Source of the DNA: Acidobacteriota bacterium
Lineage (GTDB): Bacteria > Acidobacteriota > Terriglobia > Bryobacterales > Bryobacteraceae
Reading direction: 5' to 3'
DNA: 64,000 nucleotides
Assembly (NCBI GenBank): GCA_014584705.1
Contig: JACTMJ010000016.1
Location: forward strand, 93,055 to 157,054
The position numbers and the translations under genes are program-made. This document shows, piece by piece, positions 28,818 to 34,628 of this stretch (within the stretch, counting starts at the first letter, position 1; each line of letters starts with the position of its first letter). The notes below the pieces were generated by a model that saw only the letters and a list, made by a program, of their open reading frames with translations, was not told the DNA's origin and did not search any database.

Positions 28818-28833
28818 TGGCCCGCGGATTGCA
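28818..28833 (+). promoter_or_regulatory. Sigma-54 (-24/-12) promoter for the DUF302 operon
   Basis: TGGCCCGCGGATTGCA matches the consensus at eleven of twelve positions. It ends 49 bp before the ATG at 28883, which leaves a leader of about 38 bases containing the ribosome site. Confidence 0.83.
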
Positions 28834-28882
28834 TGAGGAATTCTGAATAAACACAAATGAACGCATCGGAGACGAGACGAAA

Positions 28883-29311
28883 ATGACTCCCGGACCCCGC
28901 TCGGTCACCTTTCGATTGCCTGTCCCCTGCCGCGCCGCCGTGGCGCAGGCGAAACGGGCGCTTGCGGAGGACGGGTTGCGTGTTCCCGCCGAGATGAACG
29001 TGGCTTCCCACATTCGAGAGGAATTTGGAGCGACCCTCACGCCGAGCGTCGTGCTCTACGTCGACGATCCGGCGCTGCTGCTGGAGGCGGTGATTTTTCA
29101 GCGGGACGCGGCGCTGCTGATTCCGCAGCCGGTATCGATATCGGGGAACGGAGACCAATCTGAAATCGTGCTGCGGAGCGCGGAAGCGCTTCGCGATATG
29201 GGAATGCCGCCGGGCGTCCGGGATTCCGTTCTCGAACTGCATTCCCGCATTGTCCGTGCCATGGACACGATCGGCGAACGGGAGGCTCTCCCGCAAATCG
29301 CGCACTGCTAA
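28883..29311 (+). CDS. DUF302-like protein
   Basis: 142-residue soluble protein resembling DUF302: alpha-beta order with AVAQAKRALAEDGLRVPAEMNVASHIREEFG, then VVLYVDDPALLLEAVIFQRDAALLIPQPVSI. This corresponds to the family's short-term helix, the NP..A helix and the LLPC-type strand. DUF302 proteins are small, often stress- or metal-associated, and have no firm biochemical role. The first gene downstream of a good -24/-12 promoter, it is followed 37 bp later by a small membrane protein, probably in one transcript. Confidence 0.72.
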   Translation: MTPGPRSVTFRLPVPCRAAVAQAKRALAEDGLRVPAEMNVASHIREEFGATLTPSVVLYVDDPALLLEAVIFQRDAALLIPQPVSISGNGDQSEIVLRSAEALRDMGMPPGVRDSVLELHSRIVRAMDTIGEREALPQIAHC

Positions 29312-29348
29312 CCCCCAACCGAATCGTTGAGAAGAAAGGACTCTTGCG

Positions 29349-29591
29349 ATGACGACACAAACCAGACCTACCCATCAGGAGACATTGCCCCGGGAGGCGC
29401 TGCCGAAACCCCCTCCCGCAACGGCCAACGAAGCTGGCAACATGATGTTCCAATCCATGGGCCAGATGCAGAAGAGCTACCACGGTTCCGCAACGGTGCG
29501 CAGGGAACGCATCCTGATGTGGATCGGCGGCGTTGGCGCCGGAGCGATCGTCTTCGGGCTGATTTACGCAGCCATCTTTTTCCTCGAATAG
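29349..29591 (+). CDS. Small single-pass membrane protein, unknown
   Basis: 80 residues: a polar, Pro-rich N-terminal half, a short KSYHGSATVRRERI basic stretch and one C-terminal TM helix (about 56-78, LMWIGGVGAGAIVFGLIYAA). This is a tail-anchored layout with the N-terminus predicted in the cytosol. The ATG at 29349 follows AAAGGA. Not recognised as any family. It follows the DUF302 gene closely and probably shares its sigma-54-type promoter. The last bases of the gene, including the stop codon, are tandemly duplicated just downstream. Confidence 0.7.
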   Translation: MTTQTRPTHQETLPREALPKPPPATANEAGNMMFQSMGQMQKSYHGSATVRRERILMWIGGVGAGAIVFGLIYAAIFFLE

Positions 29592-29611
29592 CACCTTTTC
29601 CCTCGAATAGC
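29577..29611 (+). repeat. 19-bp tandem duplication over the stop codon of the small membrane protein gene
   Basis: TTTTTCCTCGAATAGC at 29577-29592 is repeated with one change at 29596-29611 (period 19). The first copy carries the last codons and the TAG stop. Confidence 0.8.
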
Positions 29612-29856
29612 GCCGTCCGGCCAGGAGCGGATAGGGCGCTCCGGCCGGCGTCGCACGACGCCTGACATGTGCCGCGCGGATCGGCGCTTCCGCGAGAGAA
29701 GCCCGCCGCCCTGACCGGGGTCCCGTGCATCCATCGGGCGGAGCTCGCCCTGAGGAGTCTTCGCCCGATTGCGTCGCGACGCCGCACTCATTCCCGGTGC
29801 GGACGCAGCTTCCCGGAGTTAGCCTAGGAGGAGGCGCGACCGGCACGGCACCTTCG

Positions 29857-30921
29857 ATGAACTGGCGAGTTTGGATGACGAATAACCACTGGCCCGAATG
29901 GGGCGGGTATACGGCTATCGCGATTGCAATGGCTTTGATCGCCTGGCTCAACTGGATTGGCGGGGGCCTGTTCGCTTCCTTCTATGGCATTCTCGTCACC
30001 CTGGTGGCCCTTCGATATGGATGGCTTGGCGGGTTGCTCGCCGCGATCCTCTCCGCCGTTCTGCTGCTCATCGGAGAAACGCCCGCGCTCGAAACAGCGG
30101 TGGATGCCGGATCGCTGATTACGGTGGGCGTCAGCGTGGGCCTGCTCACCGCGCGAGAGCAGCGGCGGAAGCGCCATTACAAGAATCTGGCCGAAAAGCT
30201 GGGGAACGTCTACGAGAAGGTTCAAGCGAACTTCGAAGGCATGAAGCGGGCGGAACGTCTTTCCGCGCTGGGGCAGTTATCCGCTGGGTTGGCACATGAG
30301 ATCCGTAACCCCCTGGCCAGCATCAGCGGCGCGGCCGCCATCCTCCGCCGCAGCCAGGGCCTCGAGCCAAAACAGGCCAAGTGCATCGACATCATCGCCA
30401 GCGAATGCAACCGGCTGGATGGACTACTCACCAATTTCCTGAATTTTGCCCGGCCCCGCCCGCCCCGATTCCAGAAAGTCGACCTGCTGCCGGTTCTCGA
30501 GAACGTGCTCGCGCTCGCGGGGCACGGCATCCGCGGTAAGCAGGTGAACCTCGCCAACCGCATGGAGGTGGGGCTCCCTTCCGTGGAGTGCGATCCGGAA
30601 CAACTGGAACAGGTGCTCCTGAACCTGATGATCAACGCCATCGAGGCAAGTCCGGACGGTGATATGGTGGAGCTGGGAGCGGCGTACAGCGGCGACAAGA
30701 TTACGATTGACGTGGTCGATCACGGCCATGGCGTCGCGGCGGCTCACGTGGACCGGTTGTTCGACCCGTTTTTCACCACCAAGGAACACGGCACGGGACT
30801 GGGGCTTCCGGTCGCGCATCAGATCATGACCCAAATGGGAGGATCGCTCTTGGCAAGGAAGAACTCCGGGCCGGGGATGACCTTCCGCGTCGTGCTTCCT
30901 TCGAAACAAACCGGATCATGA
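29857..30921 (+). CDS. Membrane sensor histidine kinase, NtrB-like
   Basis: About 354 residues. Three or four TM helices (about 18-98) without a large periplasmic sensor domain are followed by a short coiled coil, the dimerisation/phosphoacceptor helix LSAGLAHEIRNPLASI (His147) and the ATPase domain with LNLMINAIEASP (N box), DHGHGVAAAHVDRLFDPFFTT and GTGLGLPVAHQIM (G boxes). It should phosphorylate the response regulator whose ATG overlaps its stop codon (ATGA). The in-frame start at 29725 is unlikely; ATG at 29857 or 29875 starts just before TM1. The sensed signal is unknown and must act at or inside the membrane. 29592-29856 shows no -24/-12 promoter. Confidence 0.9.
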   Translation: MNWRVWMTNNHWPEWGGYTAIAIAMALIAWLNWIGGGLFASFYGILVTLVALRYGWLGGLLAAILSAVLLLIGETPALETAVDAGSLITVGVSVGLLTAREQRRKRHYKNLAEKLGNVYEKVQANFEGMKRAERLSALGQLSAGLAHEIRNPLASISGAAAILRRSQGLEPKQAKCIDIIASECNRLDGLLTNFLNFARPRPPRFQKVDLLPVLENVLALAGHGIRGKQVNLANRMEVGLPSVECDPEQLEQVLLNLMINAIEASPDGDMVELGAAYSGDKITIDVVDHGHGVAAAHVDRLFDPFFTTKEHGTGLGLPVAHQIMTQMGGSLLARKNSGPGMTFRVVLPSKQTGS

Positions 30922-32318
30922 CACCAAAACGCATCCTGGTCGCCGACGATGACGACAGCCTGCGCTGGGTGCTCCAAACCCAGCTTGAAGAGATGGGGTA
31001 TACGGTTTCCGGAGCGCGGGACGGGCTGGAGGCGCTCGCGGAGATCGAACGGGATCCGCCGTCGCTGGTCCTCAGCGATATGAAGATGCCGAATCTCTCC
31101 GGCATGGATTTGCTCAAGCGCATCCAATCCGGCCACGCGGAAGTTCCGGTGGTGATGATGACGGCCTACGGAACGATTCAAAGCGCCGTGGAGGCGATGC
31201 GTCTGGGTGCTTACGACTATCTCACCAAGCCGATCGACTACGAGGAACTGGGCATCGTGGTGAAGCGGGTGCTCGAGCACTTCCGGCTGGTGGCGGAGGT
31301 GCGCAGCCTGCGCGCCAGCCTGGACAGGAAGTACGGATTTGAGAACATCATCGGCGAATCCGAACCGCTGCTTGCCCTGCTCGATACGGCGTCGCGGGCC
31401 GCGCAGAGCAACTCCACGATTCTGATCCATGCGGAAACCGGAACGGGCAAGGAACTGCTCGCGCGCGCGATTCACCTGAACAGCCGCCGGCGGGAGCGCC
31501 CGTTCGTGACGATCAACTGCGGCGCGATTCCGCGAGAGCTGCTGGAATCGGAGCTGTTCGGCCACGTGAAGGGATCCTTCACGGGCGCGGTGGCGCACAA
31601 GACCGGGAAAGTGGAAATGGCCAACGGGGGCACCCTCTTTCTGGACGAAATCGGCGAGATGCCGGGCGAGTTGCAGGTGAAGGTGCTGCGGCTGCTGCAG
31701 GAGGGGGAACTCGAGAAAGTGGGGGCACCCTCCGCCGTGAAGGTGGATGTCCGCTTCGTGGCCGCCACGCACCGCAATCTGAAGGCGATGATCGAAGACG
31801 GCACATTCCGGGAAGACCTGTTTTACCGTCTCAACGTCATCCCCCTGGAAATCCCCCCGCTGCGCGACCGGATTGACGACGTTCCCGCACTGGTTCAGCA
31901 CTTCTTTCTGAAAACAAAGGAGAAGCAGGGGCGACCCGAACTGAGCCTCTCCCCCGCCCTGCTGCCCCGCTTCCAGAACTATCGCTGGCCCGGCAACGTT
32001 CGCGAGCTGGAAAACGTCGTGGAGCGCATCGTGGTTCTGGCGCGTGGCGACGAGGTCACCGTGAACGACCTGCCTGATTTCCTGCGGCGGGAACGCCCCG
32101 CGGTGGATTCGCTGCAACTGGAGCTCCCGCCCAGCGGCGTAAGCCTGGAAGGCATTGAAAAGGAATTGCTGATCAAGGCCTTGGAACGCTTCGACGGGAA
32201 TCAGACGCACGCAGCCCGGTATCTGGATATCAGCCGCAAGGCGCTGATCTACCGGATGGAAAAGTACAGAATTCGCAAGAAGGGCGGCGAGGAGCCGGAC
32301 CCCGCCACGACGCACTGA
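30918..32318 (+). CDS. Sigma-54-dependent response regulator (NtrC family)
   Basis: 466 residues in three domains. The receiver (1-120) has the acidic cluster DDDD (10-13) and phospho-acceptor Asp54 in SDMKMP. The AAA+ domain has Walker A AETGTGKE, the sigma-54 contact loop GSFTGA (a common variant of GAFTGA) and Walker B GGTLFLDEIGEMP. The Fis-type HTH ends the protein (NQTHAARYLDISRKALIYRM). It activates sigma-54 RNA polymerase from remote sites after phosphorylation. It is translationally coupled to the kinase. Good -24/-12 promoters lie within 4.3 kb on both sides, so the neighbouring stress genes are its likely targets. Confidence 0.95.
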   Translation: MTPKRILVADDDDSLRWVLQTQLEEMGYTVSGARDGLEALAEIERDPPSLVLSDMKMPNLSGMDLLKRIQSGHAEVPVVMMTAYGTIQSAVEAMRLGAYDYLTKPIDYEELGIVVKRVLEHFRLVAEVRSLRASLDRKYGFENIIGESEPLLALLDTASRAAQSNSTILIHAETGTGKELLARAIHLNSRRRERPFVTINCGAIPRELLESELFGHVKGSFTGAVAHKTGKVEMANGGTLFLDEIGEMPGELQVKVLRLLQEGELEKVGAPSAVKVDVRFVAATHRNLKAMIEDGTFREDLFYRLNVIPLEIPPLRDRIDDVPALVQHFFLKTKEKQGRPELSLSPALLPRFQNYRWPGNVRELENVVERIVVLARGDEVTVNDLPDFLRRERPAVDSLQLELPPSGVSLEGIEKELLIKALERFDGNQTHAARYLDISRKALIYRMEKYRIRKKGGEEPDPATTH

Positions 32319-32364
32319 TTCCCCTCGCCAGGCAGAAGAGCCGCCCGCCGAATGCGCTCTCAAC

Positions 32365-32380
32365 TGGCCCGGCACGTGCA
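32365..32380 (+). promoter_or_regulatory. Candidate sigma-54 (-24/-12) promoter for the receiver-like gene
   Basis: TGGCCCGGCACGTGCA agrees with the consensus at ten of twelve positions with exact GG-N10-GC spacing. It ends only 15 bp before the ATG, so the mRNA leader would be very short and would cut into the ribosome site. This lowers confidence. Confidence 0.5.
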
Positions 32381-32395
32381 GTAGGGAAGGGCGTC

Positions 32396-32983
32396 ATGAG
32401 AACGATCACCCATCCGCTCCTGGCAACGCTTCCGAGTGTTCTCGTCATCGGACTGGAATCGGAGGCGCGCGCACGATTTCACCGCATCCTGCGCCGTGCG
32501 AAATTTCGAACCTTCGTCTGCGCCCAATTGCGCGACGCCATCGATCTAATGCAAATGGCATCCGTCGTCGTCTGCCATCAGCCCCTGCCCGGCATCCTCT
32601 GGCAGGACGTTCTCCGGCAAGCGGAGAAACTGCGGAACGCGCCCAGTGTAATAGTCACGATTCCCCGCCCTCTCACCATCGATTTGGACGAGGCGAACCA
32701 GAGGGGGGTGTTCGCGCTGCTCGAGCCGTATCATGAAACCGAAGTGACCGCGCTCATCCAGCGGGCCCACGCGGAATACCAGGCGGTGCGGCAATTGCAA
32801 TCCGCGCATGCGGACGGCCTCACGCTATTCGAGCAGTTGCGCGCCTCGCCCATGGCCGTGCCGGCGGACACGCGGAACGAGAGCGACTGGCCGGATACGT
32901 CCAGCGGTGTCCGTTTTCGGGCAGCGGATCGCCTTCAACGGGAGAGCGCAACCGATCTTCCGGAACCCGTTTCCGTAAGTTAA
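32396..32983 (+). CDS. Receiver-domain-like protein without phosphorylation residues
   Basis: 195 residues. The first 125 follow the receiver pattern: SVLVIGLESEARARFHRILRRAKF, then VVVCHQPLPGILWQDVL, SVIVTIPRP and FALLEPYHETEVTALIQRA. The acidic pair is replaced by GLE, the phospho-Asp position by His in CHQPLPG, and the conserved Lys of KP by Glu in EPY. It therefore cannot be phosphorylated in the usual way. The last 70 residues look disordered. It probably acts as a binding partner in the same regulatory circuit as the kinase-regulator pair just upstream. ATG at 32396 follows GGGAAGG. Confidence 0.72.
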   Translation: MRTITHPLLATLPSVLVIGLESEARARFHRILRRAKFRTFVCAQLRDAIDLMQMASVVVCHQPLPGILWQDVLRQAEKLRNAPSVIVTIPRPLTIDLDEANQRGVFALLEPYHETEVTALIQRAHAEYQAVRQLQSAHADGLTLFEQLRASPMAVPADTRNESDWPDTSSGVRFRAADRLQRESATDLPEPVSVS

Positions 32984-33061
32984 ACGCCGGAAATCGAATC
33001 CAACGCTTCGTACGTCCTTCCTTGGGGGTGGCGTCGCGCGTTCCTCCGGCACGGTTCCGAG

Positions 33062-33077
33062 TGGCCCGCCGATTGCA
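33062..33077 (+). promoter_or_regulatory. Sigma-54 (-24/-12) promoter for the helical protein/zinc-ribbon operon
   Basis: TGGCCCGCCGATTGCA matches eleven of twelve consensus positions. It differs at a single base from the DUF302 promoter and shares the CCGA spacer with the rnk promoter. The ATG lies 39 bp downstream with a clear ribosome site between. Confidence 0.83.
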
Positions 33078-33115
33078 CTTCGAAGCCCCATACATGCAAG
33101 GAAGGAGGCTTCCCA

Positions 33116-33565
33116 ATGCCGGATATCTTCTCCAACCTTAGAGATTGGAGATCGATCCTCGACCAGATGGAGGGGTTGCGGCGGGCCGGGCGGCTGGAGG
33201 AGCATCAGTCGGGGCTTGTCCGTATTCTGCGGTATCGCTTCCACTGGCAGTTGCATCATGCGGTGCTGGAGGCGGTTGCGGAGCTTCGGAGCCCTTCCGA
33301 AGAACTCCTGATGGCGATCTGCGACATCATCGCCGACGAGAACTGCGAATTGGGAACCCGGCTGCTGGCTTGCGACGCCGTGGAATGCCTGCTGCGCCGG
33401 TTGAGGAACCTTGGCGATCCCGACATTCTGGAACGGATGGCCTTCGCGGAAGGGCGTGCGATTCTGAGGGTCTCGCAGCCGCCGGTATTGCGGCAGGCCA
33501 TTGAGCGGTGGCTGGAGTTGGAGCCGGCCGCCAACGAAACGCTGCTTTCCGCGGGAGCCGTCTAA
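33116..33565 (+). CDS. Small alpha-helical (HEAT-like) protein, unknown
   Basis: 149 residues, almost entirely amphipathic helices (LHHAVLEAVAELRSPSEELLMAICDIIADEN, TRLLACDAVECLLRRLRNLGDPDILERMAF), similar to two or three HEAT/ARM-like repeats and thus probably a protein-binding scaffold. No known family is recognised. The ATG at 33116 has a textbook ribosome site (AAGGAGG). It is the first gene after a strong -24/-12 promoter. The next gene follows 30 bp later. Confidence 0.7.
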   Translation: MPDIFSNLRDWRSILDQMEGLRRAGRLEEHQSGLVRILRYRFHWQLHHAVLEAVAELRSPSEELLMAICDIIADENCELGTRLLACDAVECLLRRLRNLGDPDILERMAFAEGRAILRVSQPPVLRQAIERWLELEPAANETLLSAGAV

Positions 33566-33595
33566 CCGGAAGAACGTATTCAGAAGGAGTTGCTT

Positions 33596-33823
33596 ATGGA
33601 ACAAGTGATTGAGACGCCCCCAGCGGAAAACGTCGCCGTGAAGACCGACGATCCGCGTTACCTGTCCGCCTATCTCTTGGAAAAGCTTGGAGTCACCAGG
33701 CTGAACCGTCACAACTTGCTGCTGCGTTGCCGCAGTTGCGGCGAGGTGTGGAGCCCCACGCTGAATGCCGATGCCTCCCTGCCCGCCGGTTACTGGCGCT
33801 GCCCGAACGGTTGCAACGGGTAG
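33596..33823 (+). CDS. Small zinc-ribbon-like protein
   Basis: 75 residues. The helical N-terminal half contains DDPRYLSAYLLEKLGVTRL. The C-terminal half has CRSCGEVW and, 21 residues later, CPNGC: a C-x2-C...C-x3-C arrangement that could bind zinc. The start is the ATG at 33596, six bases after AAGGAG; an in-frame TTG at 33590 lies inside that ribosome site and is rejected. Probably cotranscribed with the preceding helical protein. Function unknown. Confidence 0.68.
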   Translation: MEQVIETPPAENVAVKTDDPRYLSAYLLEKLGVTRLNRHNLLLRCRSCGEVWSPTLNADASLPAGYWRCPNGCNG

Positions 33824-33857
33824 CGGAGGGCAGCGGTATCCACCGCGAAATTCCACG

Positions 33858-33897
33858 GTGGAATGGGCGCGCCAATCGAACGGCGCGCCCATTCCAC
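33858..33897 (+). terminator. Perfect 16-bp inverted repeat after the zinc-ribbon gene
   Basis: GTGGAATGGGCGCGCC (33858-33873) pairs exactly with 33882-33897 across an eight-base loop, 34 bp after the stop codon. It lacks a T run, but its position suggests transcript end or 3' stabilisation for the sigma-54-type operon. The rest of 33824-34052 shows nothing recognisable. Confidence 0.6.
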
Positions 33898-34052
33898 GTT
33901 CCGCCCGATACCGGCCGCTACGGGCAATGTGGGTTCCCACGGGACCACTATGTTGCCAAAATGACCCACCCCGGACAATTTCCACATTCCAAGTAACTGA
34001 AAATACAGAGATGCTGGATGGCGACCTGCGTGCACGGGTTTCGTAATCGCTC

Positions 34053-34628
34053 ATGTTACTTCGCGTTGTCTCGTGTCTGCTGCCGCTCTTCCTGCTGGCT
34101 GGAAGCGCCGGCGCGGTCACGCTCGAAAAGCTCTCGCTTGAGGAGATGATTGATTCCTCGACGCTGATCGTTCGCGGAACGATTGCCAGTTCCGCGCCAT
34201 CCCGCGGCGGGCGACTCATTGAGACCGTGTACCGGGTGAAGGTCTCCGAATTCCTCAAAGGCGCACCCGCCGCTTCCCGCAACGGCGCGGATAGCGGCGA
34301 GATCCAGGTTTCCCTTCCCGGCGGCGTGGCGGACGGAGTGCGGCAAACGATCGCCGGCGTCCCCAAGCTGGAGACCGATACCGAATACGTGCTGTTCTTG
34401 TGGCGCTCGGGAAGCGGACGCCTGCTGCTGGTGGGCATGTCGCAGGGTTTGCTGCGCATTCATCGGTCCAACGGCCGTGTCACCGCGGAGCGTCCACCGA
34501 TTGACGGCACCATGCTGGACCGGAGCAGTGGAAAGGCCGTGCGGGATTCCGGGCTCGGGCTGCGGCTTCCCGCGCTGAAGGAGGCGGTTTCGCGGAGAGT
34601 GGCTTCCGGGAGAGGGGGCCGCCAATGA
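34053..34628 (+). CDS. Secreted protein of unknown function, coupled to the metalloprotease
   Basis: 191 residues with a clear signal peptide (MLLRVVSCLLPLFLLAGSAGAV). The mature part has a beta-rich pattern (DSSTLIVRGTIASS, YRVKVSEFLKG, TEYVLFLWRSGSGRLLLVGMSQGLLRI). Its stop codon overlaps the ATG of the matrixin-like gene (ATGA), so the two are translated together. It could be an inhibitor, chaperone or partner of the protease, an inference from coupling only. No family recognised with certainty. Confidence 0.68.
   Translation: MLLRVVSCLLPLFLLAGSAGAVTLEKLSLEEMIDSSTLIVRGTIASSAPSRGGRLIETVYRVKVSEFLKGAPAASRNGADSGEIQVSLPGGVADGVRQTIAGVPKLETDTEYVLFLWRSGSGRLLLVGMSQGLLRIHRSNGRVTAERPPIDGTMLDRSSGKAVRDSGLGLRLPALKEAVSRRVASGRGGRQ

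Larger units (their letters stand above)
28533..28882. other. 350-bp divergent control region between rnk and the DUF302 gene
   Basis: No gene. It holds two divergent -24/-12 promoters (28631-28646 minus, 28818-28833 plus). Between them are possible activator sites: CCGTAA at 28711-28716 inverted as TTACGG at 28735-28740, with an inner CGC/GCG pair, and the exact palindrome GGGAATTCCC at 28781-28790 flanked by CTGT and ACAG. A small CTCTCT/AGAGAG hairpin lies near 28660-28681. The 171 bp between the promoters is a fitting size for enhancer sites of an NtrC-type activator. Confidence 0.6.

Noticed and set aside
29873..29910. TGGCCCG-like element near the start of the histidine kinase gene
   Set aside because: It has GG-N10-GC spacing but lies inside the coding sequence after the likely start, and its -12 part is poor.
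30819..32375. 518-codon minus-strand open frame
   Set aside because: Antisense to the sigma-54 response regulator, which has intact Walker and GSFTGA motifs.
32825..34459. 544-codon minus-strand open frame
   Set aside because: Runs across three plus-strand genes with strong ribosome sites and over two intergenic regions; the product is low-complexity and unlike any protein.
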